Shown here one piece after another: positions 53,218 through 61,856 of a stretch of DNA of 64,000 bases; positions within the stretch are counted from its first letter, which is position 1; every line of letters begins with the position of its first letter. The notes under the pieces were generated by a model. That model saw nothing but the letters and a program-made list of their open reading frames with translations. It did no database searches and was not told the DNA's origin. This DNA is from Lutibacter sp. B1. GTDB taxonomy: Bacteria > Bacteroidota > Bacteroidia > Flavobacteriales > Flavobacteriaceae. The position numbers were made by a program, and so were the translations under genes. The stretch spans positions 57,263-121,262 of the forward strand of contig NZ_JAAZUI010000009.1 of the NCBI RefSeq assembly GCF_012524075.1, read 5' to 3'.

Positions 53218-54663
53218 TTGAAAATATTTGATAAATATATCTTAAAAAGCTTTTTACAACCTTTTTTAGCCACATATTTTGTGGTTCTTTTTGTTTTAGT
53301 AATGCAAGCTTTATGGTTGGCTTTTGATGAAATTGCCGGAAAGGGTATTGATATCTTTTTTATTCTAAAATTTTTAGGTTATTTAGCTCTTATACTTACG
53401 CCTACTGCCCTACCAATTGGTATATTGTTATCCTCAATAATGGCATTGGGTAATTTATCAGAAAATTATGAGTTTGCCGCTATAAAATCTGCCGGTGTTT
53501 CATTAAGAAGAATTATTAGACCTCTAATAATTTTAACTGTTTTGTTAAGTGGACTAAACTTCATATTTTTAAATAACATTTATCCTTGGGCTACTCTAAA
53601 ACAAAAGAATTTATACTTAAATATTAAAAAGAAAAAACCTGCATTGGCGTTGGTACCTGGTGCTTTTAATACCGAAATACCTGGTTTTAGCATAAAATTT
53701 GACGAAAAATATGGTGAAGAGAAAAATTTACTTAAAAATGTTCAAATAGCCGATTTAAGTGCAGGTAAAGGAAAACAAAAAGTTATTACAGCTGAAAAAG
53801 GTATAATTTCTACTGAAGAAGGTAGTAAATACATGACACTAACCCTTGAAAATGGAAATTATTACGAAGAACATATAAAAAACAACATGTCTCTTGAAGA
53901 AAGAGCTAAAATGCCTGCTTCTAAAGCAACCTTTAAAACCTATATAATTAATATTGACATATCATCATTTAATGATGATGATAATCTAAAAAAAGAAAAT
54001 ATTAAAGAACACCATGGAATGCTTAGTATAAAGCAATTAGATTCAATATCTAAAGAAAGTAAAATTACGTATGATGAGTATATTGAAAATCGTTCTAATA
54101 ACTTTTATACAACCATACATGCAAATAAATTATATAAATACCCTGATTCGCTTAAAAACAAAAAATTAGATTCCGTTATTTTAAATAATTTCAATCTAAA
54201 CAATAAAAATGCGGTAGTAAATGAAGCTATTCAAATATTGGATCGCACTATTGAACGAAATAAAAATCAAAAAAAGGATTTTAAAGACCGAAGAAAATTA
54301 CTAAACCTTTATGATTACGAGTATAGCTACAGAATATCCTTTTCTTTTGCCTGTTTGGTATTATTTTTTATTGGAGCTCCGTTAGGTTCTATTATTAGAA
54401 AAGGAGGATTTGGCTTACCAATGGTAATGGCAATAACTATATTTGTAATTTACTTTTTCATTTCGCAGTTTGGTAAAAATTTAGCAGAAGAAAGTGCTAT
54501 TTCTACATTATTTGGAAGTTGGCTTTCTACCATAATACTTCTACCTTTTGGTATTTTATTAACCAGAAGAGCAACTCAAGGCATGGGTATATTCAATATT
54601 GATGCTGTGTTTGATAAAATTCAAAATTTCTTCAAAAAATTCTCTAAAAAATCTTTAAATTAA
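53218..54663 (+). CDS. LptF/LptG-family LPS export permease, TTG start
   Basis: A 481-residue protein. The start is TTG at 53218: the next in-frame ATG would delete the first membrane helix, whose opening MKIFDKYILKSFLQPFLATYF is the family signature. Three helices precede a large periplasmic domain (about 130-370) and three more close the protein (GFGLPMVMAITIFVIYFF). It pulls LPS from the inner membrane with the LptB ATPase, encoded elsewhere. LptF versus LptG cannot be settled. Confidence 0.92.
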   Translation: MKIFDKYILKSFLQPFLATYFVVLFVLVMQALWLAFDEIAGKGIDIFFILKFLGYLALILTPTALPIGILLSSIMALGNLSENYEFAAIKSAGVSLRRIIRPLIILTVLLSGLNFIFLNNIYPWATLKQKNLYLNIKKKKPALALVPGAFNTEIPGFSIKFDEKYGEEKNLLKNVQIADLSAGKGKQKVITAEKGIISTEEGSKYMTLTLENGNYYEEHIKNNMSLEERAKMPASKATFKTYIINIDISSFNDDDNLKKENIKEHHGMLSIKQLDSISKESKITYDEYIENRSNNFYTTIHANKLYKYPDSLKNKKLDSVILNNFNLNNKNAVVNEAIQILDRTIERNKNQKKDFKDRRKLLNLYDYEYSYRISFSFACLVLFFIGAPLGSIIRKGGFGLPMVMAITIFVIYFFISQFGKNLAEESAISTLFGSWLSTIILLPFGILLTRRATQGMGIFNIDAVFDKIQNFFKKFSKKSLN

Positions 54664-54667
54664 AAAA

Positions 54668-55810
54668 ATGGAAACTTCAACAAAAAAAATAAAATTAAAC
54701 ACAATTAAAGAAGCTATTGAAGATATTAAAAATGGCAAAATTGTAATTGTTGTTGATGACGAGAATAGAGAAAACGAAGGTGATTTTATTGCTGCTGCAG
54801 AGTGTGTTACGCCGGATATGATAAACTTTATGGCTAAACATGGCAGAGGTTTAATATGTGCACCTTTAACTGAAACACGCTGTGAAGAATTAGATTTACC
54901 ACTTATGGTAAATAAAAATACGGTATTACATAATACACAGTTTACTGTATCTGTCGATTTAATTGGACATGGATGTACTACTGGTATTTCTGTACATGAC
55001 CGAGCAAAAACAATTAAAGCCTTAACCTTAAAAGAAACCAAACCGGAAGATTTAGGAAGACCCGGACATATCTTCCCGCTAAGAGCTAAAGAAGGTGGTG
55101 TATTAAGAAGAACCGGACACACAGAAGCCTCAATTGATTTAGCCAGATTAGCAGGTTTACAACCCGCAGGTATTTTGGTTGAAATTTTAAATGAAGATGG
55201 TACTATGGCCCGTTTACCTCAATTAATTGAAGTAGCCGATAAATTTGATTTAAAAATTATTTCGATTGAAGATTTAGTTGCATACAGAATGAAATATGAT
55301 TCTTTAATTGATAAAATTGAAGATTTCACTATGCAAACTCGTTTTGGAGAATTTCGTTTAAGAGCTTATAAACAAACAACTAACAATCAGGTTCATATAG
55401 TTTTATCAAAAGGAATTTGGGATAAAAATGATAAAGTACTCGTTAGGGTAGATTCCTCATTAATTAATAATGATATTATTCGATTGTTAACCAAAACTCC
55501 AGACCATAAATTTTCTAAAATTTTCAAAAAAATTAATGATGAAGGAAAAGGTGCTGTTGTTTTTATAAATCAAGAAAATCAATCGTTCAATCTTATTAAT
55601 AGATTATCTTTGTTAAAAGAAGCTCAAAAAGAGTCTGAAGAAAATCAAGTTCCTAAAATTACCCCTGATGATAAAGATTTTGGAATTGGCGCACAAATTT
55701 TACACGATATAGGAATTTCAAAATTAAAGTTATTATCTAACTCTCAATCTATAAAAAGAGTTGGTATGACTGGTTATGGACTTGAAATTGTAGAGTATGT
55801 AAATTATTAA
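54668..55810 (+). CDS. ribB: 3,4-dihydroxy-2-butanone 4-phosphate synthase with degenerate GTP cyclohydrolase II domain
   Basis: A 380-residue protein of RibBA length. The N-terminal RibB half (about 10-205) is intact: DDENRENEGDFIAAAE, HGRGLICAPLTE, and RPGHIFPLRAKEGGVLRRTGHTEAS. The C-terminal RibA-like half keeps its outline (FGEFRLRAYK, GYGLEIVEYV) but the zinc cysteines (C-x10-C-x-C) are absent: that region reads VRVDSSLINNDIIRLL. So it should make the four-carbon riboflavin precursor but not open GTP; a separate RibA is needed. Follows lptG-like gene by four bases. Confidence 0.9.
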   Translation: METSTKKIKLNTIKEAIEDIKNGKIVIVVDDENRENEGDFIAAAECVTPDMINFMAKHGRGLICAPLTETRCEELDLPLMVNKNTVLHNTQFTVSVDLIGHGCTTGISVHDRAKTIKALTLKETKPEDLGRPGHIFPLRAKEGGVLRRTGHTEASIDLARLAGLQPAGILVEILNEDGTMARLPQLIEVADKFDLKIISIEDLVAYRMKYDSLIDKIEDFTMQTRFGEFRLRAYKQTTNNQVHIVLSKGIWDKNDKVLVRVDSSLINNDIIRLLTKTPDHKFSKIFKKINDEGKGAVVFINQENQSFNLINRLSLLKEAQKESEENQVPKITPDDKDFGIGAQILHDIGISKLKLLSNSQSIKRVGMTGYGLEIVEYVNY

Positions 55811-55828
55811 TTTTAAATTTATACAGCT

Positions 55829-56542
55829 ATGAAAAAAATAATACTATACATTATTGGTGTATGTTTTATTAGTATTGGCTGTAATAATGAAGTTACCAAA
55901 GAGCCTAAAAATAATTTACCTCAAAATAATGGTTTTCTCTTATCTGGAACTATAAGTAATTTAACTTCAAACAAAACATATCTAAATAAAATAATTGAGA
56001 ATTCTATTTATGTGCTCGATTCTTCATCTATTGAGGATAATACTTTCGAATTTGCCGGTATTGTTGATTATCCGGAGCGTTACGCTTTAACTTTTAAAGA
56101 TTACGCTACCATAGTTGTTCTAATTCTCGAAAATAAAACAATGCATATTGAGTTAGATGGGCACAACTTAAAAGAACCAATTATAACAGGCTCTGAATTA
56201 AATTCAAAATTAAACGAGTATAAAATCGCTTCAAAAAATATTTTTAGTAAAATAGATTATTTATTTCCTCATTTTCAAAAAGCAAGACTTGAAAATGATG
56301 CTGAAAAATTAGATGAGATAGGCTCTGAAATGAAAAAAATTGAGGCTGAATTTACAAATTACAGTTATGATTTTATTGAAAAAAATAAAAATTCATACAT
56401 AGCTGCAATGATTTTAAATGATCGATTAAAAACTTCTTATATTGATACTCTAAGAATTACTAAAAGTTATTTAAATCTTTCAGATGAAGTAAAAAAATGT
56501 CCTGATGCACAAATTATTGCAGAAACTTTAAATCTACATTAA
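55829..56542 (+). CDS. DUF4369-type lipoprotein without thioredoxin domain
   Basis: A 237-residue protein with a lipoprotein signal (ISIGC lipobox, Cys18). The FLLSGTISNLTSNKTYLNKIIENSIYVLDSSSIEDNTFEFAG segment is the DUF4369 domain that usually precedes a TlpA/AhpC thioredoxin domain. Here the protein ends in a helical region instead, with no CxxC. Function unknown. Its last bases overlap the convergent pepE by nine. Confidence 0.82.
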   Translation: MKKIILYIIGVCFISIGCNNEVTKEPKNNLPQNNGFLLSGTISNLTSNKTYLNKIIENSIYVLDSSSIEDNTFEFAGIVDYPERYALTFKDYATIVVLILENKTMHIELDGHNLKEPIITGSELNSKLNEYKIASKNIFSKIDYLFPHFQKARLENDAEKLDEIGSEMKKIEAEFTNYSYDFIEKNKNSYIAAMILNDRLKTSYIDTLRITKSYLNLSDEVKKCPDAQIIAETLNLH

Positions 56543-57241
56543 AAAACTTAAATCAGTATCAGGAGGCAATTCTTTAGCCGATTTATTTTGCTCAAATAAT
56601 CGTGCATTTAATTTTCCTTTTAAAACCACTTTAGTACCCGTTACTAATAACCAACTTCCTTCTCTTATACCCAAAACAGGAATTTTATTAATGGTATGAA
56701 ATTCATTTATACGAGTTTCTCTGGTTTCACCCATATGTTTAGAATCGGGATCCGGATCTAAATAATGCGGATTTATATTGAAATTTAAAAAACCTAACGT
56801 GCTAAAACTTGGAGGAAAAATAATTGGCATATCGTTAGTTGTTTGCATTGTTAAACCTGTAATATTACTTCCGGCACTTGTACCAAAGTACGGAACACCA
56901 TTTTCTACAACATTTTTTATTACTGAAATTAATTTATTGTCGTACAATTGTTTCACTAACAAAAATGTATTGCCTCCACCAACAAAAATAGCTTTGGCAT
57001 TATTTACGGCATCTATTGCATTTTTAAACTCATGTATACCTTCAACTTGAATATTAATTTTTTCAAACCCTTTTTTTGCAATATCAGTATATTCATCATA
57101 AGTAATACCACTTGGACGAGCATAAGGGATAAATAAAATTGTAGTTATACCCTTAAAAAAAATAGATAATTCCGGTAAAATATATTCTAAATATCCTTTA
57201 CCATGAACTGTTGAAGTACTAGCAATAAAAAGTTTTTTCAT
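56534..57241 (-). CDS. pepE: Alpha-aspartyl dipeptidase (peptidase E, S51)
   Basis: A 235-residue protein. The nucleophile serine is in YFGTSAGSNI, preceded by AIFVGGGNTFLL; LNFNINPHYLDP supplies the histidine, and GIREGSWLLV follows. These are the S51 features of PepE, which hydrolyses Asp-X dipeptides. Cytoplasmic. Confidence 0.92.
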   Translation of the reverse strand: MKKLFIASTSTVHGKGYLEYILPELSIFFKGITTILFIPYARPSGITYDEYTDIAKKGFEKINIQVEGIHEFKNAIDAVNNAKAIFVGGGNTFLLVKQLYDNKLISVIKNVVENGVPYFGTSAGSNITGLTMQTTNDMPIIFPPSFSTLGFLNFNINPHYLDPDPDSKHMGETRETRINEFHTINKIPVLGIREGSWLLVTGTKVVLKGKLNARLFEQNKSAKELPPDTDLSFLM

Positions 57242-57341
57242 TAAAAATTGGTTTTATCAAATGTACTAAATTTCAACCTTTAACAAAAGTTTACAATTGC
57301 ATTAATACAATTTTAAGATTTCAAAAACTTACTTTGTTTTA

Positions 57342-58130
57342 ATGAATATCAAACTAACTAACTCTGCTATTATCATCTTTATTGCTGTGAAATGTTTTTC
57401 GCAAGAGAATGCTATAGAAATTAAAGGTGAAATACTAAGTTTTAATAAAAAAGTTAGCGATGTTCATATTATAAATTTAAGCAATGGTATTGGTACTATT
57501 AGTGGTGATAATGGAGAGTTTGAAATCAACGTTTCCTTAAATGATATTTTATTAATTTCTTCAATTCAATATAACAGACAAAAAATAAATATTACCAAAA
57601 GTATTTTAACTTCAAAAAAAATTAAAATCAATTTAATTCCTTCAGTAAATATTTTAGATGAAGTTGTTATACATGGCTTGTCGGGAAACTTAACAGTTGA
57701 TATAAGAAAAGTTCCAAAAGACAATACTCCCAAAATGAATTTTAAATTCAATAAAAATGATATTTATAAGGTTTCTTTAGGTAATACATTTTCTTCAAAC
57801 AAACCTCCTAGTGTAGAACACATGGTAAATCCAATAACCATGAACGGTGTAGGTACTGGTGCAAGTTTTCCAAATTACGCTTATGAAGCTCAAAAAAAAT
57901 TAAAAAAAGAACTGAACCTTAAAAAAGAAACACCTCTAAAAATTATAACTACATTAGGTGAAGATTTTTTTATAAACGAACTTAAAATTGCCAAAGACAG
58001 TATTCATCATTTTTTAACATATTGTGAAACAAGAAATGTTATTCAGAAGTACAACCAAAACAAACTTTTAGAATTAATTAAAATTTTACAGGAAGAAAGT
58101 AAAAGTTACCATGCTATTAAAAATCAGTAA
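57342..58130 (+). CDS. Secreted carboxypeptidase-regulatory-like domain protein (paralog 1)
   Basis: A 262-residue protein with a signal peptide ending CFSQ. The CarboxypepD_reg-like beta-sandwich covers about 22-110 (IKGEILSFNKKVSDVHIINLSNGIGTISGDNGEFEINV). A conserved PPSVEHMVNPITMNG-type segment and a C-terminal helical part ending IKILQEESKSYHAIKNQ follow. The next gene encodes a shorter relative with the same layout. Function unknown; such proteins sit with DUF6702 and M1 peptidase genes in Flavobacteria. Confidence 0.82.
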   Translation: MNIKLTNSAIIIFIAVKCFSQENAIEIKGEILSFNKKVSDVHIINLSNGIGTISGDNGEFEINVSLNDILLISSIQYNRQKINITKSILTSKKIKINLIPSVNILDEVVIHGLSGNLTVDIRKVPKDNTPKMNFKFNKNDIYKVSLGNTFSSNKPPSVEHMVNPITMNGVGTGASFPNYAYEAQKKLKKELNLKKETPLKIITTLGEDFFINELKIAKDSIHHFLTYCETRNVIQKYNQNKLLELIKILQEESKSYHAIKNQ

Positions 58131-58875
58131 ACATATAATTCTTCTATTTTTTTTAAGTGTTTCTTTTTTATTTTATGCACAGGAAAACAGAATAAAACTT
58201 AATGGTACAGTTAAAAACGATTCTACTTACTTGCAAGATATTAACATTATTAATAAAGCAACTAATTTTGGTACATCAAGTAATAAGAATGGAGAGTTTG
58301 AACTAACTGCAAAACTAGGCGATACTATTTTATTTTCTTCAATAATATATTTAAACAGAGAAATAAAAATTACCAAAACGCATATAAACACAAAATCTTT
58401 AAATGTATATCTAGAACAGGGAATTAATAATTTAGATGAAATAATGTTGGTTGGAAAAATGACCCTTGAATTAGGAAAAGTAGCACTACCTATGGGAGCT
58501 GTACTTGAAAAAGATGAAGATTATTATAAAAAACCACCCGATATAACTCATTTAACAAGCCCAATAAAAGGAAGAGGTATTAGCTTTATAGGTGTTTTTA
58601 ATATGTTAACCTCAAATTTGCGAAATAAGAGAAGAGAAAAAGTTGAAAAACAAAAACAAATAGAAAAATTAAAAGAAAAATTTTCGACAAACTTAAGAGT
58701 TTTATATGAAGATATATTTTTTACAGAAGGGCTCAATATACCTGAGCATAAAATAAATTTGTTTTTAGATTATTGTGAAGGGAATGGTTTAAATGAATTT
58801 TATGATAGTAGTGAAATTGAAATTAAAAACTTTTTGGTAAATCAAAGCAAAAACTTTAATTCAATTAAAAATTAA
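58111..58875 (+). CDS. Secreted carboxypeptidase-regulatory-like domain protein (paralog 2)
   Basis: A 254-residue protein whose ATG lies 20 bases inside the end of the preceding gene, so the two are translationally coupled. The signal peptide ends LFYAQ. The domain order matches paralog 1: beta-sandwich (IKLNGTVKNDSTYLQDINIINKATNFGTSSNKNGEFEL), a PPDITHLTSPIKG segment, and a C-terminal end IKNFLVNQSKNFNSIKN. A diverged tandem duplicate. Confidence 0.82.
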   Translation: MLLKISKHIILLFFLSVSFLFYAQENRIKLNGTVKNDSTYLQDINIINKATNFGTSSNKNGEFELTAKLGDTILFSSIIYLNREIKITKTHINTKSLNVYLEQGINNLDEIMLVGKMTLELGKVALPMGAVLEKDEDYYKKPPDITHLTSPIKGRGISFIGVFNMLTSNLRNKRREKVEKQKQIEKLKEKFSTNLRVLYEDIFFTEGLNIPEHKINLFLDYCEGNGLNEFYDSSEIEIKNFLVNQSKNFNSIKN

Positions 58876-58906
58876 CAATAATTTATACACCAAAATTTAT
58901 TGACTT

Positions 58907-58923
58907 TTGGAATGCTTTTTGTT
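58907..58923 (+). promoter_or_regulatory. Sigma-54-like promoter for the DUF6702 gene
   Basis: TTGGAATGCTTTTTGTT has GG and G separated by ten bases as in -24/-12 promoters, though the central C-A-C is replaced by A-A-T. It lies 24 bases before the ATG at 58947. Weaker than the element at 42152. Confidence 0.3.
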
Positions 58924-58946
58924 TATTAGCAGTTAAAATTACCATA

Positions 58947-59447
58947 ATGAAACTTAAAAAATTATATTTTTTTCTTCTTTTATCAATTCCGCTTTTTGCA
59001 TTTACAATGCATAAATATTATGTGAGCTTATGTGAAATTGAATATGTTGAAGACCAAAAATCGATTCAAATTATTTTAGGTTTATTTATTGATGATCTTG
59101 AATTTACTTTAAATAAAGATGCCAAAAAAAATTTATATTTAGCTTCAACGGAAGAAGTGCAAAATATTGATGCATATTATAAAGAATATTTAAACAATCA
59201 TTTTAAAGTTGTTGTTAATAATAAAGCACAAAATTTTAATTTTATTGGTAAAGAATACGATGGTGATATTGTTAGGTTTTATTTAGAAATTACTGATATT
59301 AAAGAACTTAAATCTTTACAAATTACGAATACTTCATTATTCAGAGATTTTGAAAATCAGCAAAATATTATTAAAATAAAAGTAAACAAATTCAACAAAA
59401 CCTTTTATTTAGACAAAAATAACCCTAAAGGTTTGTTAAATTTTTAA
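58947..59447 (+). CDS. DUF6702 family protein
   Basis: A 166-residue protein with signal peptide ending AFTMHKYYVSLCEIEYVEDQ, the usual opening of the DUF6702 group. The rest alternates strands and a helix (IQIILGLFIDDLEFTLNKD, DIVRFYLEI). Function unknown. It precedes an M1 metallopeptidase by 65 bases, a common flavobacterial neighbour. Confidence 0.85.
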   Translation: MKLKKLYFFLLLSIPLFAFTMHKYYVSLCEIEYVEDQKSIQIILGLFIDDLEFTLNKDAKKNLYLASTEEVQNIDAYYKEYLNNHFKVVVNNKAQNFNFIGKEYDGDIVRFYLEITDIKELKSLQITNTSLFRDFENQQNIIKIKVNKFNKTFYLDKNNPKGLLNF

Positions 59448-59512
59448 TAATCAATTAAAATTCTTAGCAAAAATAGTTATTTTCGAATCTTATTTTTTAA
59501 TCAATATCTTAA

Positions 59513-61792
59513 ATGAAAAAACTATTTTTTATTGCAATTTCACTATTCTTAATTTCTTCATCGTTAATTGCCCAAGAAGTTGAAGAAAAAACTGAACCTA
59601 AAAAAGAAAAAGAAGGACATTATAATATTAATAAGTTTAGGCAACTTCATCAAGAACTACCTACTCCAAACAAAGAACATACTGCTTCTGGAGCTCCCGG
59701 CTATGAGTATACTCAACAGCAAGTTGACTATAAAATGGATATCATTTTAGATGATGAAAATCAAAAATTATTTGGAGAAGAAACTATTACTTACCATAAT
59801 AATTCGAAAGATGTTTTAGAATATTTATGGGTACAATTAGATCAAAATATGCGTGCTCCAAATTCAAAAACACCGGATATTGAAGGTGAAGGTCCGGGTG
59901 TATTATATACGCCGGGTAATTTTACCAAATCATTTATGGGAAAACCTTTTCCCGGTGGTTTCAATATACAACATGTAAAAGATATTAATGGAAATGCTAT
60001 TGGTTATATGATAAATCAAACCATGATGCGAATTGATTTACCAAAACCGCTAGCATCAGGTGAAAAGTTTATCTTTAATATAAAGTGGTGGTACAATATC
60101 AACAATTATATGGTTGATAGAGGTCGTTCCGGTTACGAATCATTCCCTGATGGAAATAAATTATATGTTATAGCACAGTTTTTTCCTCGTTTAGCAGTAT
60201 ATAATAATGTTGAAGGATGGCAAAATATGCAATTTTGGGGAAGAAGCGAATTTGCTTTAGAATTTGGTAACTACCAAGTATCAATTACAACTCCAAAAGA
60301 TCATATTTTAAATGCTACAGGTGTAATTCAAAACCCTAAAGAAGTATTTACTAAAGAACAATATAAAAGATATTCAGAAGCAAAAAACTCATTTGATAAT
60401 CCGGTTTTTATAGTTACACCACAAGAAGCTTTAGAAGCAGAAAAAGGAAAAGAAACAAAAACAAAAACTTGGAAGTTTTATGCTGAAAATGTACGAGATT
60501 TCGGTTTTGCCTCTTCACGTAAATTTATTTGGGATGCAATGGCTGTAGATATCAATGGTAAAACTGTAATGGCCTATTCATTATATCCAAAAGAAGGAAA
60601 TCCTTTATGGGAAGAACATTCTACAAGAGTTGTTGCTAACACTTTAAAAGTGTACTCGGAGCATACTTTTGATTATCCTTATCCACATGCAACATCCATA
60701 AATGCACAAAGACAAGGAATGGAATATCCAATGATTTGCTGGAATTACGGTAGACCTGGACCTGATGGAAAATATACTGAAAGAACAAAGTCGGGTATGA
60801 TTGGTGTAATTACACATGAAGTTGGACATAACTTTTTCCCTATGATTGTAAATTCAGACGAACGTCAGTGGACTTGGATGGATGAAGGGATTAACTCTTT
60901 TGTAGAAATTTTAGCAGAGTATAAATACGACTCTGAGTTATTTCCAATGAGCAAATATCCAAAAAATATAACAGGATATATGGCTGGTGATCAAAGCAGA
61001 ATAGCACCAATTATGTCTCAAGGAGATAATGTATTTAATTTTGGTTCTAATGCGTATGCTAAACCTGCTGCCGGATTGTTCATTCTGCGTCAAACCATTA
61101 TGGGACCCGAATTATTTGATCATGCTTTTAAAACGTATGCGAAACGTTGGAAATTTAAACACCCTACTCCTGCAGATTTCTTCAGAACTATGGAAGATGC
61201 TTCGGCAATGGATTTAGATTGGTTTTGGAGAGGTTGGTTTTATACAACCGGATATAATGATATCGGAATAAAAGAAGTGAAAAAATATCATGTAACTGAT
61301 AAACCTACGCAACAAGCTAAAGATTTAGCTACAAGATATGGTATAACTATAGATCAACTACCTCCTGCTCTATACCTAGTTTCAGAAGATAGTGATGAAT
61401 TTACTGAAGACCTAAAAAATAAAAAAGCGGAAGATTATAGCATCCTGAATAATTATATTGAAGAAAACTTTACTCCTGAAGAAAAAGCTGATTTAAAAGC
61501 TCCTAAATATTTTTATGAATTAAAATTTGAAAAACCCGGCGATTTGGTAATGCCAATTATTGTTGAATTTGAATATGAAGATGGCACAAAAGAACGAAAA
61601 CAATATCCTGCTCAAATTTGGAGACTTAATGATGATGAAGTAACTAAAGTTTTTCATAGCAGTAAAGCAATTACAAAAATTACCGTTGACCCTGATGAAC
61701 AAACAGCTGATGTTGATTTAACAAACAATAGCTGGCCAAAAAATACCGAAACTAAATTTGAGCAATTTAAAAAAAATCAAATTAAAGGTTAA
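59513..61792 (+). CDS. Secreted M1-family zinc metallopeptidase (paralog 1)
   Basis: A 759-residue protein with a signal peptide ending LIAQ. An N-terminal beta-domain (about 70-330) precedes the gluzincin core: GMEYP substrate loop, HEVGH at 435-439, and the third ligand E458 in MDEG, 18 residues after the second His. It is an aminopeptidase of the M1 clan, exported to the periplasm or surface. A near-identical C-terminal third is shared with the following gene. Confidence 0.92.
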   Translation: MKKLFFIAISLFLISSSLIAQEVEEKTEPKKEKEGHYNINKFRQLHQELPTPNKEHTASGAPGYEYTQQQVDYKMDIILDDENQKLFGEETITYHNNSKDVLEYLWVQLDQNMRAPNSKTPDIEGEGPGVLYTPGNFTKSFMGKPFPGGFNIQHVKDINGNAIGYMINQTMMRIDLPKPLASGEKFIFNIKWWYNINNYMVDRGRSGYESFPDGNKLYVIAQFFPRLAVYNNVEGWQNMQFWGRSEFALEFGNYQVSITTPKDHILNATGVIQNPKEVFTKEQYKRYSEAKNSFDNPVFIVTPQEALEAEKGKETKTKTWKFYAENVRDFGFASSRKFIWDAMAVDINGKTVMAYSLYPKEGNPLWEEHSTRVVANTLKVYSEHTFDYPYPHATSINAQRQGMEYPMICWNYGRPGPDGKYTERTKSGMIGVITHEVGHNFFPMIVNSDERQWTWMDEGINSFVEILAEYKYDSELFPMSKYPKNITGYMAGDQSRIAPIMSQGDNVFNFGSNAYAKPAAGLFILRQTIMGPELFDHAFKTYAKRWKFKHPTPADFFRTMEDASAMDLDWFWRGWFYTTGYNDIGIKEVKKYHVTDKPTQQAKDLATRYGITIDQLPPALYLVSEDSDEFTEDLKNKKAEDYSILNNYIEENFTPEEKADLKAPKYFYELKFEKPGDLVMPIIVEFEYEDGTKERKQYPAQIWRLNDDEVTKVFHSSKAITKITVDPDEQTADVDLTNNSWPKNTETKFEQFKKNQIKG
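61101..61674 (+). repeat. Near-identical C-terminal segment of M1 peptidase paralogs, copy 1
   Basis: This segment matches 63427-64000 at a constant offset of 2326 bases without gaps. By eye I count about fifteen differences in 574 bases, all silent. Confidence 0.85.
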
Positions 61793-61798
61793 TCTTAT

Positions 61799-61828
61799 TA
61801 GCCACTCCTAAGAGTGGCTTTTTTTATT
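61799..61828 (+). terminator. Intrinsic terminator between the M1 peptidase genes
   Basis: Stem GCCACTC / GAGTGGC with a short loop and seven T, directly after the first M1 stop. It suggests the second gene has its own promoter. Confidence 0.82.
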
Positions 61829-61856
61829 TCATAATTTATAAATCTACTTAGTTATT

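Noticed and set aside
54655..55122. 155-codon minus-strand frame inside ribB
   Set aside because: It lies wholly over conserved RibB motifs, and the product resembles no family.
54668..55810. Annotation as bifunctional RibBA
   Set aside because: The zinc cysteines needed for GTP cyclohydrolase II are absent.
57330..57345. Leaderless start for the first carboxypeptidase-regulatory-like gene
   Set aside because: The sequence just before the ATG only partly fits the -7 element (TTACTTTG), so no claim is made.
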